Shown here piece by piece: positions 37,757-48,476 of a DNA stretch of 64,000 bases; the first letter of the stretch is position 1, and every line of letters starts with the position of its first letter. The notes below the pieces were generated by a model that saw nothing but the letters and a program-made list of their open reading frames with translations, searched no databases and was not told the origin of the DNA. Position numbers and translations under genes: made by a program. The DNA is from Roseovarius spongiae (GTDB lineage: Bacteria; Pseudomonadota; Alphaproteobacteria; Rhodobacterales; Rhodobacteraceae), in the NCBI RefSeq assembly GCF_003651245.1, contig NZ_RAPE01000005.1, positions 1 through 64,000 of the forward strand. The letters run 5' to 3'.

Positions 37757-38964
37757 CCGCGCAGCAGCGACTTGAGCTCGACGCCCGGATCGGCCACCAC
37801 CGAGGGGTCGGGCGATTTCCCGGCCTCGATCAGCCGCTTGCCGACCATGTAGGCGCGCGGCTCGTTCATCGCGTCGACCGCGAGCAATCGCGGGCCGCGG
37901 TAATACCAGTAGGACACCGCGCCCTCGCCGTCGCCCGGGCGGGTCACGATCCGGTCATAGCCGGTGTTGAGGCCGGCGATCTGCAACTTCACGTCATACT
38001 GGTCCGACCAAAACCACGGCTGCGCGACGTATTCACGCCCCGCGCCCATGATGTTGTCCGCCACGCATTCGCCCATGTCGATGGCGTTGGGCACGCTCTC
38101 CAGCCGGATCCGCCCGCCCCCATGCGGGAAGGACGCGCAATCGCCCGCCGCCCAGATGTCCGGGTCGCTGGTCCGGCCCAGCGCGTCCACCCTGATGCCG
38201 TTGTCGATCGTCAGCCCGGACAGTTCGGCCAGTTGCGTGGCGGGTGCGATGCCGACGCCGACGATGACGAAATCGACCGCCAGTTCGCTGCCGTCGCTGA
38301 GCCGCGCTCCGCGCACCACGTCCTCGCCCAGCAACGTGTCGAGCCCGACGCCCTCGCGGATGTCGACGCCATGCGCGGCGTGCAGCGCGCGGAAATAGTC
38401 CGAGGTTTCCGGCGCCGCGACCCGTTGCAGGATGCGGTCGGCCATCTCGACCAGCGTGACCTCCAGACCCTTCTTCGCCGCCACCGCCGCCGCCTCGAGC
38501 CCGATATAGCCGCCGCCGACGATCAGCACGCGCCGGCCCGGTTCAAAGCGCGGCGCCATCGCGTCCACGTCGGCCAGGTCGCGCACGGTGAACACGCCCG
38601 CCAGATTGCCCCCGATCGAGGCGGGCAGGCGGCGCGGCGTCGACCCGGTGGTGAGAACGAGGTGATTGTAAGCGATGACCTCGTCGCCCAGGCGCACCTC
38701 GCGGCCCTGCCGGTCAATCGCCTCGACCCGCCGGCCAAGGCGCAGATCGATGCCGTTCTCGGCGTAAAAACTCTCGGGGCGCAGGTAGAGCCGCTCGAGC
38801 GCCATCTCGCCCAGCAGGTATTTCTTGGACAGAGGCGGGCGCTGGTAGGGCGGCGCGGGTTCGGCCCCGATCAGGGTGACGGGCCCCTCAAAGCCCGCAT
38901 TGCGCAGCTTCGCGACAAGCGACGATCCCGCCTGCCCCGCCCCGATGACGACAACACTGGACAT
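37753..38964 (-). CDS. FAD-dependent ferredoxin reductase
   Basis: The 403-aa flavoprotein has the FAD motif VVVIGAGQAGSSLVAKLR at the N-terminus. PYQRPPLSKKYL and the NAD motif VLIVGGGYIGLEAAAVA follow, then DIWAAGDCASF. These are the hallmarks of oxygenase-coupled or P450-coupled ferredoxin reductases (rhodocoxin/putidaredoxin reductase type). A C-terminal reductase domain contains PWFWSDQYDVKLQIAG. The electron partner is not in the neighbourhood, unless the 4Fe-4S protein at 28 kb serves. Start 38964 follows a purine-rich site. Confidence 0.88.
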   Translation of the reverse strand: MSSVVVIGAGQAGSSLVAKLRNAGFEGPVTLIGAEPAPPYQRPPLSKKYLLGEMALERLYLRPESFYAENGIDLRLGRRVEAIDRQGREVRLGDEVIAYNHLVLTTGSTPRRLPASIGGNLAGVFTVRDLADVDAMAPRFEPGRRVLIVGGGYIGLEAAAVAAKKGLEVTLVEMADRILQRVAAPETSDYFRALHAAHGVDIREGVGLDTLLGEDVVRGARLSDGSELAVDFVIVGVGIAPATQLAELSGLTIDNGIRVDALGRTSDPDIWAAGDCASFPHGGGRIRLESVPNAIDMGECVADNIMGAGREYVAQPWFWSDQYDVKLQIAGLNTGYDRIVTRPGDGEGAVSYWYYRGPRLLAVDAMNEPRAYMVGKRLIEAGKSPDPSVVADPGVELKSLLRG

Positions 38965-39050
38965 GGCGCCCCCCCTGGTTTCATGGTCGACTCTGGTTCG
39001 GACCCTATATCCGGAACCAAGGCAGACGCAATTCCATGACAGGAGCGAAA

Positions 39051-39539
39051 ATGAGCATTTCCAAGGGCGACAGACTTCCCGACGCGACGCTGGCGGGCAT
39101 GGGGACGGACGGGCCGGAGGCGGTCGACCTCGGCCAGCGCCTGAAAGGGCGCAAGGTGGTGATCTTCGCCGTGCCCGGCGCCTACACCCCGACCTGCCAT
39201 TCCGCGCATGTGCCAAGCTTCATACGCACCAAGGCGGATTTCGACGCCAAGGGCGTGGACGAGGTCATCTGCCTCAGCGTGAACGACCCCTTCGTGATGC
39301 AGAGCTGGGGCGAGGCCACGGGCGCGAGCGCGGCGGGCATCACCATGCTGGGCGACCCCGAGGCGGGTTTCACCAAGGCGATCGGCATGGATTTCTCGGC
39401 CCCGCCCGCCGGCCTGATCGACCGCTCGCGCCGCTACGCGATGCTGGTCGAGGATGGCGCGGTCACATTGCTGCACGCCGAGGAAAACCCCGGCGCCTGC
39501 GAGGTCTCCGCCGGCGAGGCGCTGCTCGCGGCGATCTGA
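39051..39539 (+). CDS. Prx5-type peroxiredoxin
   Basis: The 162-aa protein carries the peroxidatic cysteine in PGAYTPTCHSAHVPSF, typical of the Prx5/AhpE-like glutaredoxin-dependent group. CLSVNDPFVMQSWG and a C-terminal cysteine in NPGACEVS follow. It reduces hydrogen peroxide and alkyl hydroperoxides in the cytosol. ATG 39051 has AGGAG 5 bp upstream; an ATG five codons earlier does not. Confidence 0.93.
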   Translation: MSISKGDRLPDATLAGMGTDGPEAVDLGQRLKGRKVVIFAVPGAYTPTCHSAHVPSFIRTKADFDAKGVDEVICLSVNDPFVMQSWGEATGASAAGITMLGDPEAGFTKAIGMDFSAPPAGLIDRSRRYAMLVEDGAVTLLHAEENPGACEVSAGEALLAAI

Positions 39540-39611
39540 GGGAACGCACAGGGCTGCTTTCTGTCTCGAATATCCCAGGGGGTCCGTTGAACTCGCCTGC
39601 AAATTCAACGC

Positions 39612-39630
39612 CAGGGGGCAGCGCCCCCTG
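39612..39630. repeat. GC hairpin in prx/phhB convergent gap
   Basis: CAGGGGGC (39612-39619) pairs with GCCCCCTG (39623-39630) around a 3-base loop. The surrounding 150-bp gap also contains a TATCCCAGGGGG segment. Such CAGGGGGCAGCGCCCCCTG elements look like dispersed extragenic palindromes. Only one copy is seen here. Confidence 0.4.
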
Positions 39631-39689
39631 CCCCGAAACCTGTGCGCCGCAAGGCGCTCTATCGGATCACGCCTCGCGCGCCCCGCGAC

Positions 39690-39986
39690 TCAGCTCGCGA
39701 GCGATTCCATCTTGCGGGCGAGCTTGGTGTCCAGCGCGCTCAGCCCGTCGACGTCATGGGTGGTGAGCGTCACCTTGACCGTGTTGTAGACGTTGGACCA
39801 TTCCGGGTGGTGGTTCCATTTCTCGGCCCAGATCGCGGCGCGGGCCATGAAGCCGAAGGCATCGGCGAAATCGGCGAACTTGAAGGTGCGGGTGATCGCG
39901 TCGCGCCCCTCGACCATCTCCCAGCCGCCCTCGAGCAGCGGGGCAAGCATGGTGTCGCGCGCGGTGTCGCTCAGTTTCTCGGTCAT
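39690..39986 (-). CDS. phhB: Pterin-4a-carbinolamine dehydratase
   Basis: The 98-aa protein has [20 protein letters not shown] then [26 protein letters not shown], the PCD signature with its conserved histidines. It regenerates quinonoid dihydrobiopterin cofactor or acts as a moonlighting dimerisation factor. No phenylalanine hydroxylase is nearby. It overlaps the upstream gene's stop by 4 bp. Confidence 0.93.
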   Translation of the reverse strand: MTEKLSDTARDTMLAPLLEGGWEMVEGRDAITRTFKFADFADAFGFMARAAIWAEKWNHHPEWSNVYNTVKVTLTTHDVDGLSALDTKLARKMESLAS

Positions 39987-41170
39987 CGGGGCTCCTCCAG
40001 CGTGGTTTTGCGGAACGGTCCGTGATCGGTGAGGATGTCGATATCCTCCTCGACCGCGTCCCGCTCCGCCTTGAGATAGTGCTCGACCGCGTCCCTGAAA
40101 CCCGCGTCGGCCAGCCAGTGCAGCGAATGGGTGGGCGTCGGCATGTATCCGCGCGCCAGCTTGTGTTCGCCCTGCGCGCCGGCCTCGACGCGCGCCATGC
40201 CATGCGCGATGGCGTAGTCGATGGCGCGGTAGTAGCAGAGCTCGAAATGCAGGCAGGGGTGATCCTCGATGCAGCCCCAGTAGCGGCCAAAGAGCGTCTG
40301 CGCCCCGATCATGTTGAGCGCCCCGGCCACCGGCGCGCCCTCGCGGATCGCAAGGACGAGCAGGATATCGTCGCGCAGCGTCTCCTGCGCGATGTCGAAG
40401 AAATCCCGCGTGAGGTAGGGCGTGCCCCATTTGCGCGCGCCGGTATCCTGGTAGAAGCGCCAAAACGCGTCCCAGTGTTCGGCGCGGATCGCGTCGCCGG
40501 TCAGTTCCACGATCTGCCCGCCGAACCCCTGCGCGGCGCGGCGCTCCTTGCGGATGTTCTTGCGCTTGCGCGCGCTTAGCTGCGCGAGGAAGGCGTCAAA
40601 ATCCGCGTACCCGTCGTTCAGCCAGTGGAACTGCTGGCTGGTGCGCGCCAGCAGGCCGAGATCCGCGCCCGCGCGCGCCTCCTCTTCGGTGCAGAAGGTC
40701 ACGTGCAGCGACGACAGCCCGTTGCGCTGCGCCAGTTGCATCGCGCCCTGCGCCAGCGCGGGCCGCCCGATCTCTTCGAAGCCGGGGCGCACGAGGAACC
40801 GCCGCCCGGTGGCAGGGGTGAAGGGCACGGCGATCTGCAATTTCGGGTAATACCGCCCGCCCGCGCGTTCGTAGGCGTGCGCCCAGTTGTGATCGAAGAT
40901 GTATTCGCCCTGGCTGTGCGCCTTCGCGTAGAGCGGCGCGCAGGCGATCATCCGCCCGCCCGTATGCGCGGTCAGGTAGAGCGGCTGCCAGCCGCTGCCG
41001 GCGCCGACCGAGCCGCTGTCCTCAAGCGCCTTGAGAAAGCGATGCGTGGTGAAGGGATCGCGCGCCCGCCCGCCCTGTGCGGCCTCGGGGCAGGCGCAGG
41101 CGTCCCAGTCCGCAGCCGCGATGGCGCTGAGGGTGTCATGCGTCTCGACCGTGATTTCCGTGCTGGGCAA
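39983..41170 (-). CDS. FemAB/GNAT-like acyltransferase of the DUF482 type
   Basis: The protein of about 395 aa contains [31 protein letters not shown] and a long C-terminal GNAT-like half. [21 protein letters not shown] and [14 protein letters not shown] are the conserved blocks of the peptidogalycan/DUF482 family. The biochemical role is unknown. I propose TTG at 41170, because GGAGG lies 5 bp before it; no good ATG exists near the N-terminus. It overlaps phhB and follows the GDPD gene by 46 bp. Confidence 0.8.
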   Translation of the reverse strand: MPSTEITVETHDTLSAIAAADWDACACPEAAQGGRARDPFTTHRFLKALEDSGSVGAGSGWQPLYLTAHTGGRMIACAPLYAKAHSQGEYIFDHNWAHAYERAGGRYYPKLQIAVPFTPATGRRFLVRPGFEEIGRPALAQGAMQLAQRNGLSSLHVTFCTEEEARAGADLGLLARTSQQFHWLNDGYADFDAFLAQLSARKRKNIRKERRAAQGFGGQIVELTGDAIRAEHWDAFWRFYQDTGARKWGTPYLTRDFFDIAQETLRDDILLVLAIREGAPVAGALNMIGAQTLFGRYWGCIEDHPCLHFELCYYRAIDYAIAHGMARVEAGAQGEHKLARGYMPTPTHSLHWLADAGFRDAVEHYLKAERDAVEEDIDILTDHGPFRKTTLEEPR

Positions 41171-41216
41171 TGCGTCCTCCCCCGTCCGTCCCAATCTGTG
41201 CCTCGCCGGCGCGGGA

Positions 41217-41984
41217 TCAAGCCGTGAGCGGCGGCAGGTAGCCCTCAAACGTGATGTTGTCGGCGACGCGACGGGCGGCGGCCTCTTCCTGCGGGGAACG
41301 GATCGTCCAGCAGAGAACCGCCGCGCCCTCCGCCTTGAGTTCGGCCACGCGGGGGCGGGCGAGGTCGTCGGCCTCGTGGCTGATGAAACACGCGCCGGCC
41401 GCGGCGTAATCGGGGACGGCGCGCAGGCGGTCGCGCGTCGCCTTGGTGAGCTCGGGCCAGTCCCGCGCGCGGTAGGCGCTGGTCACGATGCCGCGCGGCG
41501 CGTCCGGGCAGAGCCGGGCCAGCGCAATCACCTGGTGCGGGTTGAAGGACATGAGCGCCAGCGGCCCCGCATAGCCCCGCAGGGCGGCGGCGACGGCGGC
41601 CTCGAGCCTCTCGTCGCTGCCCTCCATCGCGCCCTGCTGGTCCTTCAGTTCCACCAGGAGCGGCACGCGTCCGCCCACCATGTCGAGCACCTCGGCGAAA
41701 CCCGGCGCGCCGTCCTCACCGCCCAGCAGCGGCAGGCGCGCGAGTTCGGCGGCGGAGATGTCCTGCACGCGGCCCGCCCGGCCGGTGAGCCGGTCGAGCG
41801 CGTCGTCGTGGAACACCACCGCCTGCCCGTCGCGCGTGCATTGCAGGTCGATCTCGATCCCGTAGCCGGCATCGACCGCCGCGCGGATCGCGGCGCGCGA
41901 GTTCTCGGGGCGTCTCGCCTGCCTGTCATGCAGCGCGCGATGCGCGAGCGGCACGGCGCGCAGCGCCTCGGGCAGCGGGGTCAT
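41217..41984 (-). CDS. Glycerophosphodiester phosphodiesterase
   Basis: The 255-aa GDPD-family enzyme shows LAHRALHDRQARRPENS, GIEIDLQCTRDGQAVVFHD (metal and catalytic residues) and VPLLVELK. It would release glycerol-3-phosphate from phospholipid headgroups. No signal peptide is seen, suggesting a cytosolic enzyme. The start overlaps the ridA stop by 4 bp. Confidence 0.92.
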   Translation of the reverse strand: MTPLPEALRAVPLAHRALHDRQARRPENSRAAIRAAVDAGYGIEIDLQCTRDGQAVVFHDDALDRLTGRAGRVQDISAAELARLPLLGGEDGAPGFAEVLDMVGGRVPLLVELKDQQGAMEGSDERLEAAVAAALRGYAGPLALMSFNPHQVIALARLCPDAPRGIVTSAYRARDWPELTKATRDRLRAVPDYAAAGACFISHEADDLARPRVAELKAEGAAVLCWTIRSPQEEAAARRVADNITFEGYLPPLTA

Positions 41985-42442
41985 GCGAGTTCGAATATCC
42001 CGTCGATCTCGACCGCGACGCCCAGCGGCAGCGACGCCGCCGACACGGCGGCGCGGGCATGCTTGCCGACATCGCCCAGCGCCTCGGCCATGAGGTCGGA
42101 GGCGCCGTTGATGACCTGCGGCTGCTCGGTGAAATCGGGCGTGGAGTTGACGAAACCCGTCAGCCGGACCACCCGTTTCAGCCGGTCGAGATCGCCGTCG
42201 CACGCCGCCTTGACCTGCGCCAGCAGCGCGATGGCGCAGACCCGGGCCGCCGCCGCCCCCGCTTCGGTGTCCATGTCGGCGCCCAGCTTGCCGGTGATGA
42301 GCCCGTCCTCGCCCTTGGAGATCTGCCCCGAGACGTAGAGCAGATTGCCGCTCTGCACGAAGGGCACGTAATTGGCCGCCGGCGCGGGGGCCTCGGGCAG
42401 GGTGATGCCCAGTTCGGCCAGCTTGTCCTCGAATTTGCTCAT
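41981..42442 (-). CDS. RidA-family protein
   Basis: The 153-aa protein has NLLYVSGQISKGEDG, LDRLKRVVRLTGFVNSTPDF and AARAAVSAASLPLGVAVEID, typical of the longer RidA subgroup. RidA proteins hydrolyse reactive enamine/imine intermediates. The archetypal catalytic arginine region reads as ARAAVSAASLP, lacking the usual R-x-A-V-x-V, so activity may differ. It starts the ridA-GDPD-GNAT-phhB run. Confidence 0.9.
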   Translation of the reverse strand: MSKFEDKLAELGITLPEAPAPAANYVPFVQSGNLLYVSGQISKGEDGLITGKLGADMDTEAGAAAARVCAIALLAQVKAACDGDLDRLKRVVRLTGFVNSTPDFTEQPQVINGASDLMAEALGDVGKHARAAVSAASLPLGVAVEIDGIFELA

Positions 42443-42538
42443 GATCCATTTTCCTTTCGGCAGTGTGACGTCGCCCGGACGCTATCGCCGCGGCGCGCGA
42501 AAGGGAAACCGGAATCTGCCGCGCGCCCCGCCTAAAGC

Positions 42539-42567
42539 TTGCATGAAATCGCGTTAGACTGTAATTC
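42539..42567 (+). promoter_or_regulatory. Probable promoter of mlaA-mlaC
   Basis: TTGCAT (42539-42544) and TAATTC (42562-42567) are 17 bp apart. An 8-bp stem CACGGGCG/CGCCCGTG (42619-42642) lies in the predicted leader, about 80 bp before the mlaA start. Confidence 0.5.
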
Positions 42568-42722
42568 GCGGGCGTGGTTTGGGCGGCTTCATGTTCGAGT
42601 GACGGGTCGTGGTCTGGCCACGGGCGCCGGGCTGCGCCCGTGATCCCGTGTTTTCGGGCTCCGGGCCGCATATCCCGATATCCTGAACGACGAGACACCG
42701 AAGAAGGCCGGAATTCGATCAC

Positions 42723-43538
42723 GTGAACATGCCGACCCCCTCCAGCAGAACGGGCCGCGCCAGGGCGGCGCTCGCGTTCGTCTGCGCGCTGGTGCTGACG
42801 GCGTGCGGCGCGCCGGACCCCGCGCTGAACCGCGATGCGCCATACGACCCCTACGAGGCGGAAAACCGGCGGATGCATGCGTTCAACCGCAGCCTTGACC
42901 GCACCCTGATCCGTTCCGCCGGCAAGGGCTACTCCTCGGCGGTGCCGGACGATATCGAGATGGTGATCGGCAATTTCGCCGATAACATGTCGCTTCCCGT
43001 CGCCATCGTGAACAACATCCTGCAAGGCAACGGCAAGAGCGCCAGCGAGGATTTCTACCGCTTCCTCGTCAACAGCACGATCGGGCTGGGCGGGCTTTTC
43101 GACACGGCGACCGAGCTGGAAATGCCCGCGCCGAGCGGCGCGGATTTCGGCCAGACGCTCTATGTCTGGGGGGTGCATGAAGGCCCCTATATCGAACTGC
43201 CCTTGCTGGGCCCGTCGACCACGCGGGACGCGGTGGGACGGACGGTGGACCTGTTCGCCAATCCGCTGAAATACGCGCTCGAGTCGCCGGAATCCTACAT
43301 CCCGACGGCCGCTTCGGCCTCCAAGGCGCTGACCACGCGCGGACGCTACAGCGAGACGATCGATTCGGTGCTCTACGACAGCGCGGACAGCTACGCGGCG
43401 TCCCGCTCGCTTTACCTGCAAAACCGCAGGTTCAAGGTAGGCAGGGGTAGCAGCGACGCCTATCTTGATCCCTACGACACCGGTTCGGGCGCCCAGACCA
43501 GCCCGGGCGACTCCTACGAGGACCCTTACGATGAATGA
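42723..43538 (+). CDS. mlaA: Outer-membrane lipoprotein MlaA (VacJ)
   Basis: The 271-aa protein has a lipoprotein signal with lipobox LTACG. PYDPYEAENRRMHAFNRSLD, NFADNMSLPVAIVNNILQGN, RFLVNSTIGLGGLFD, ADFGQTLYVWGV and PLLGPSTTRDAVGR follow, the canonical MlaA blocks. It removes mislocalised phospholipids from the outer leaflet of the outer membrane with MlaC and MlaBDEF. Start is GTG 42723 or ATG 42729. It overlaps mlaC by 8 bp. The inner-membrane mlaBDEF genes are elsewhere. Confidence 0.93.
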   Translation: MNMPTPSSRTGRARAALAFVCALVLTACGAPDPALNRDAPYDPYEAENRRMHAFNRSLDRTLIRSAGKGYSSAVPDDIEMVIGNFADNMSLPVAIVNNILQGNGKSASEDFYRFLVNSTIGLGGLFDTATELEMPAPSGADFGQTLYVWGVHEGPYIELPLLGPSTTRDAVGRTVDLFANPLKYALESPESYIPTAASASKALTTRGRYSETIDSVLYDSADSYAASRSLYLQNRRFKVGRGSSDAYLDPYDTGSGAQTSPGDSYEDPYDE

Positions 43539-44136
43539 CGTCACCCGCCGCACCGCATTGGTCACCGGGCTCGCCGCCGCGCTGGCCGCCAGCCTGCCCG
43601 CAGCGCCGGCCCTGGCGCTGACCGAGGCGCGCGCCAAGGCGCTGGTCGAACAGGTCGTGCGCGATATCAACGCCGTGATCGCCTCGGGCCGACCGCTGTC
43701 GCAGATGATCGCGCAGTTCGAGCATATCTTTCGCCGCTACGGCGACGTGAACATCATCGCCCGATCGACGCTCGGGGCGGACTCCCGCCGCGCGACCCCG
43801 GCGCAGATGCGCGCCTACACGAATGCGTTCCGCGGCTACATCGCGCGCAAGTACGGAAAGCGCTTCAACGAGTTCAAGGGCGGGCGCATCGAGGTGCGCG
43901 GCGTGCGCAAGGTCAAGTCCTGGTACGAAGTCATCACCACCGTCTACCTCCCCGGCGCAGCGCCCTTCGAGGTGCGCTTCCTCATATCGGACCGGTCGGG
44001 CAAGGACCTGTTCTTCGACATGGTGATCGAGGGCGTCAGCCTGCGCCTGAGCGAACGCACCGAGATCGGCTCGATGCTGGACCGGCGGCGCGGCAATATC
44101 GACGCGCTGATCCAGGACCTGAAAACCGCCGGGTAG
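43531..44136 (+). CDS. mlaC: Periplasmic phospholipid-binding protein MlaC
   Basis: The 201-aa protein has a twin-arginine-like/Sec signal (MNDVTRRTALVTGLAAALA), then the MlaC/Ttg2D domain. FEHIFRRYGDVNIIARSTLG, YTNAFRGYIARKYGKRFNEF and SWYEVITTVYLPG are visible. It shuttles phospholipid between MlaA and the inner-membrane complex. The start lies inside mlaA, so translation is probably coupled. It is convergent with the PBP gene. Confidence 0.92.
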   Translation: MNDVTRRTALVTGLAAALAASLPAAPALALTEARAKALVEQVVRDINAVIASGRPLSQMIAQFEHIFRRYGDVNIIARSTLGADSRRATPAQMRAYTNAFRGYIARKYGKRFNEFKGGRIEVRGVRKVKSWYEVITTVYLPGAAPFEVRFLISDRSGKDLFFDMVIEGVSLRLSERTEIGSMLDRRRGNIDALIQDLKTAG

Positions 44137-44169
44137 GGTGCGTCGCGGCCATGGCGGGCCGCGACCCGC

Positions 44170-46362
44170 TCACCCGCCCAGCAACCGGCGCAGGATGTTC
44201 TCGATCGGGTTCACGCGCTCGCGCCCGCCCTGCGGCTGCGGTGTGGACTGGCCGGGGCGCGGGCGCTCGTCCTCGTAGAGCGGCGAGGCGGTTTGCGGCT
44301 CGGGCTCGGCGGGGCGTTCCCGGACGCGCAGCATCGGCAGCGGTTTCACCGGCATGCCCTCCTCGACCCGCTTCATGGTTTCCTGCCAGATTTCCGCCGG
44401 CAACCCGCCGCCCGTCACCCCGGTCAGCGGCGTGTTGTCGTCATAGCCCATCCACACGCCGGTCACGTAATCGGCGGTGAAGCCGAGGAACCAGGCGTCG
44501 CGCGCCGCCTGCGTGGTGCCGGTCTTGCCCGCCGCCTCGCGATCCGACAGTTTCGCGCGCCGCCCGGTGCCGGCCTCGATCACCTGGTGCATCATCCAGA
44601 TCAGTTCCTTCGCCGCCGCCTCGCGGATCACCCGCTCGCCGATGCCGCCGCCGGCGCCCATCAGCGGTTCGTCCTGGCCCAGCAGCCGCAATTCGACCAG
44701 CCCGTAGGGCGTCACCGAGGAGCCCCCGTTGAGGATGCCCGCATACGCGCCCGTCATCTCGAGCAGCGTGCTCTCGGACGCGCCCAGCGCCAGCGCCGGC
44801 CCGGCGGCGAGGTCGCTCTTGATGCCGAATTCGCGCGCGACGCGACTGACGAGGTCGCGCCCGACGCTTTCGGACACCTTCACCGCCGGGATGTTGTAGG
44901 AATGCGTGAGCGCCTGGGCGAGCGTCACCCGCCCGTGATACTTGTGATCGTAATTGTCCGGGCACCAGCGGCCCGAGCCGGGAATGTCGATGCAGTAGCG
45001 GTCGTCCACCACCGTCGCCTGGCTGGAATAGCCCAGATCCAGCGCGGTCGCGTAGACGAAGGGCTTGAACGCCGATCCGGTCTGCCGGCTGGCCTGCGTG
45101 GCGCGGTTGAAGGCGCCGCTAACCTTGGTTTCGCGCCCGCCGACCATGCCGCGCACGGCGCCGTCGGCGGACATCACCACGATCGCCGCCTGGGCCTTGG
45201 ACCCGTCGCGCACCTTGGTCTCGAAGATCTCGTGCATGGCGTCTTCCGCCGCCTTCTGGATGCGCTGGTCGAGCGTGGTGCGGATGATCACGTCCTCGGT
45301 CGTGTCGCGGGTAAAGAATTCGGGGCCGGACGCCATCACCCAGTCGGCGAAGTAACCGCCCGCCTGCGCCTCGGCCGCCTCTGACAGTTCGGCGGGGTTG
45401 GCGCGCGCTTCGCGCAGTTCGGCGTCCGTCAGATACCCCTGATCCGCCATCAGCCCGATCACCACCGCGGCGCGGTTTTGCGAACGCTCTATATTGCTGG
45501 TGGGGGCCAGCGTCGAGGGCGCGGTCAGCAGCCCGGCCAGCATCGCGCTTTCCGCCACGCTGAGGGTTGACGCCGATTTGCCGAAATAGCGCTGCGCGGC
45601 GGCCTCGGCGCCATAGGCGCCGCCGCCAAGGTAGGCGCGGTTGAGATAGATCGACAGGATGTCGGCCTTGGTGTACTTGGCCTCCATCGCCAGCGCATAG
45701 ACCGCCTCCTTGGCCTTGCGCCAAAGCGAGGTCTGGCGGCAGTCCTGCACGTAGGCGGCTTCGCTCTCCCAGTCGTCGGCGTCGTATTTCACGCCGAGGC
45801 AGAGCAGCTTGGCCGTCTGTTGTGTGATTGTCGACCCGCCATGCCCGCTGAGCGGCCCGCGCCCTTCGCTGAGGTTGATGCGCACGGCGCTGGCGATGCC
45901 GATGGGATCGACGCCGGGGTGCATGTAGAACCGTTTGTCCTCGGTCGCGATGACCGCGTTGCGCAGGTGGCGCGACACGGTCTCGGCCCGGACGGTTCCG
46001 CCGAACTGGTCGCCCCGCCAGGCGAACACGTCCCCGTTGCGATCCAGGAGCGTCACCGATCCGCGCGCCCGCCCGTCGAGCAACTGCGCGACATCCGGCA
46101 GGGTGGTATAGACATAACCCGTGGCCAGCCCGACGATCAGCAGCACGACAAAGGCGACGCGCCAGCCGATCCCCCACACGACGCGCCAGATCCAGCGCAG
46201 CACCGCCAGCACGCCGCGCGTGAGCGGGTTGCCGCGCTTTCGCGCGCGACGCGCCGCGGGCTTCGCCTTCCGCCGCGCGGTCTTCGGGTTGGGCTTTGCT
46301 TTCGCCTTGGGTCTGCGCTTGTTCGCCACCAGCGGCGGCTTCCTGCGTCCTGAATTCGCCAT
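44170..46362 (-). CDS. Penicillin-binding protein 1A-type bifunctional enzyme
   Basis: The 730-aa class A PBP starts with a strongly basic cytoplasmic tail ([15 protein letters not shown]) and one TM (about 70-90). The GT51 glycosyltransferase domain has [14 protein letters not shown] and [15 protein letters not shown]. The transpeptidase domain has the SxxK serine in [11 protein letters not shown] in THSYNIPAV and KTGT in [15 protein letters not shown]. It polymerises and cross-links peptidoglycan. It has an unusually basic start and a proline-rich C-terminus. It is divergent from mutL across 278 bp in which no gene is seen. Confidence 0.93.
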   Translation of the reverse strand: MANSGRRKPPLVANKRRPKAKAKPNPKTARRKAKPAARRARKRGNPLTRGVLAVLRWIWRVVWGIGWRVAFVVLLIVGLATGYVYTTLPDVAQLLDGRARGSVTLLDRNGDVFAWRGDQFGGTVRAETVSRHLRNAVIATEDKRFYMHPGVDPIGIASAVRINLSEGRGPLSGHGGSTITQQTAKLLCLGVKYDADDWESEAAYVQDCRQTSLWRKAKEAVYALAMEAKYTKADILSIYLNRAYLGGGAYGAEAAAQRYFGKSASTLSVAESAMLAGLLTAPSTLAPTSNIERSQNRAAVVIGLMADQGYLTDAELREARANPAELSEAAEAQAGGYFADWVMASGPEFFTRDTTEDVIIRTTLDQRIQKAAEDAMHEIFETKVRDGSKAQAAIVVMSADGAVRGMVGGRETKVSGAFNRATQASRQTGSAFKPFVYATALDLGYSSQATVVDDRYCIDIPGSGRWCPDNYDHKYHGRVTLAQALTHSYNIPAVKVSESVGRDLVSRVAREFGIKSDLAAGPALALGASESTLLEMTGAYAGILNGGSSVTPYGLVELRLLGQDEPLMGAGGGIGERVIREAAAKELIWMMHQVIEAGTGRRAKLSDREAAGKTGTTQAARDAWFLGFTADYVTGVWMGYDDNTPLTGVTGGGLPAEIWQETMKRVEEGMPVKPLPMLRVRERPAEPEPQTASPLYEDERPRPGQSTPQPQGGRERVNPIENILRRLLGG

Positions 46363-46640
46363 GCCTGTCCTGCCTGCCCGGCCCTGCCTTAGCCATCGTT
46401 TTGCCCGACATTACCGCGCCCGGCACGGAATGTAGAGACGTCTTGAACCGCCCGCGTTCTAGCGCGTTTCGCAGCAAAGCTGAATTCCGGAATCTCACGC
46501 GATTCACGGCTCCGCGCAGCTCCTGTAGGTACCTGGTAAGAATACCCGACTCCGCCCGCTGCCGAAAACGCCGGCGCCGGTGTGTTTCGCCGCCGGTTCC
46601 GGCTGGCAGAATCGCCCGCAGTCATGCTAGGTCTTGTGGT

Positions 46641-48476
46641 ATGGCCCAGAGCGTACCCAATATCGGCGACCCCCGCCCGCAAATCCGCCAACTGGACGAG
46701 GCCGCGATCAACCGCATCGCGGCCGGCGAAGTGGTCGAGCGGCCGGCGAGCGCCGTCAAGGAGCTGGTCGAGAATGCCATCGACGCGGGCGCGCGGCGGA
46801 TCGACGTGGCCTACGGCGACGGCGGTAAGACGCTGATCCGCGTTACCGATGACGGCTGCGGCATCGCGCCGGACGACCTGCCGCTGGCGCTGGCGCGTCA
46901 CGCCACGTCCAAGATGGACGGCTCCGACCTGCTCGCCATCCATACCTTCGGGTTCCGGGGCGAGGCGCTGGCCTCGCTGGGGGCGGTCGGGCGGCTCACC
47001 CTCGCCTCGCGCGCGGCGGGCGAGGACGCCGCCGAGATGAACGTCACGGGGGGCGCGGCGAGCGCGGTCAAACCCGCCGCGCTCAACGGCGGCACGGTGG
47101 TCACGCTGCGCGACCTGTTTCACGCCACGCCCGCGCGGCTCAAGTTCATGCGCACCGACCGGGCCGAGGCGCAGGCGATCGGTGATGTGGTCAAGCGGCT
47201 GGCGATGGCCGAACCCTTTGTCGGCTTCACCCTGCGCGACGTCTCGGGCGGCGGGGCGGGGCGCACGGTGTTCCGCGCCGACCCGGAGAGCGGCGATCTG
47301 TTCGACGCGATGAGCGCGCGACTGGCGCGGATCATGGGGCGCGAATTCACCGACAACGCGATTCGCATCGACGCCGCGCGCGACGGGCTGGGCATGACCG
47401 GCTTCGCGGGCCTGCCGACCTATTCGCGCGGCTCCGCGCTGGCGCAGTATCTGTTCGTCAACGGCCGCCCGGTGCGCGACCGGATGCTGACCGGCGCGCT
47501 GCGCGCCGCATATCGCGACCTGCTGAGCCGCGACCGCCACCCGGCGGCGGCCCTCTTCATCGAGTGCGACACCGCGCTGGTGGACGTGAACGTGCACCCG
47601 GCCAAGTCCGAGGTCCGCTTTCGCGATCCAGGCGCCGCGCGCGGGCTGATCGTATCGGGGCTGCGCCACGCGCTGGCCGAGGAAGGCCACCGCGCTTCGG
47701 GCACCGTGGCCGACGCGACGCTGGGCGCCTTCCGCCCCGATCCGGGCGGCGCGCGCATCTACCAGATGGACCGCGCCGGGCGGCCATCCATGCCGCGCCC
47801 CGCCGGCTTTGCCGAGATGCAGGGCAGCTACGCCGCGCGGGTCGAGGACAGCTCGCCAGAGGTGGACGAGACGCCTGCCGAAGCCGCGCCGCAGGATCTT
47901 CCCCTCGGCGCCGCCCGCGCGCAATTGCACGAGAACTACATCATCGCCCAGACCGCCGCCGGCATGGTGATCGTCGATCAGCACGCCGCGCATGAACGGC
48001 TGGTCTACGAGCGGCTCAAGCGCCAGATGGCGGAAAGCGGCGTCGCGGCGCAAGCGCTGCTCATCCCCGAGATCGTCGATCTGCCCGAGGACGAGCGCGC
48101 CACGCTGATCGGGGCGGCGGATGATCTCGCGCGGCTCGGCCTCGGGATCGAACCCTTCGGCGGCGGCGCCGTCGCGGTGCGCGAAACGCCCGCCTTGCTG
48201 GGGCCGGTGGATGCGCGCGCGCTGGTGCTCGACATCGTTGATGAACTGCGCGACGCCGGCGACAGCGACGCGCTCGCGACCCGCATCGACGCGATCCTGA
48301 GCCGGGTGGCCTGTCATGGCTCTGTCCGCTCGGGTCGCCGGATGCAGGCCGACGAGATGAACGCGCTGTTGCGCGAGATGGAGGCGACCCCGCATTCCGG
48401 CCAGTGCAACCACGGGCGCCCGACCTACGTGTCGCTTGCGCTTTCCGATATCGAACGGCTCTTCGGGCGCAGATGA
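46641..48476 (+). CDS. mutL: DNA mismatch repair protein MutL
   Basis: The 611-aa GHKL ATPase shows [39 protein letters not shown] and [13 protein letters not shown] in the N-terminal domain. GRPVRDRML and the linker follow, then the C-terminal dimerisation domain with [17 protein letters not shown] and [11 protein letters not shown]. The DQHAAHERL and GQCNHGRPT motifs suggest the endonuclease-type MutL found in bacteria without MutH. ATG 46641 gives the expected N-terminus. It overlaps rmuC by 4 bp. Confidence 0.96.
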   Translation: MAQSVPNIGDPRPQIRQLDEAAINRIAAGEVVERPASAVKELVENAIDAGARRIDVAYGDGGKTLIRVTDDGCGIAPDDLPLALARHATSKMDGSDLLAIHTFGFRGEALASLGAVGRLTLASRAAGEDAAEMNVTGGAASAVKPAALNGGTVVTLRDLFHATPARLKFMRTDRAEAQAIGDVVKRLAMAEPFVGFTLRDVSGGGAGRTVFRADPESGDLFDAMSARLARIMGREFTDNAIRIDAARDGLGMTGFAGLPTYSRGSALAQYLFVNGRPVRDRMLTGALRAAYRDLLSRDRHPAAALFIECDTALVDVNVHPAKSEVRFRDPGAARGLIVSGLRHALAEEGHRASGTVADATLGAFRPDPGGARIYQMDRAGRPSMPRPAGFAEMQGSYAARVEDSSPEVDETPAEAAPQDLPLGAARAQLHENYIIAQTAAGMVIVDQHAAHERLVYERLKRQMAESGVAAQALLIPEIVDLPEDERATLIGAADDLARLGLGIEPFGGGAVAVRETPALLGPVDARALVLDIVDELRDAGDSDALATRIDAILSRVACHGSVRSGRRMQADEMNALLREMEATPHSGQCNHGRPTYVSLALSDIERLFGRR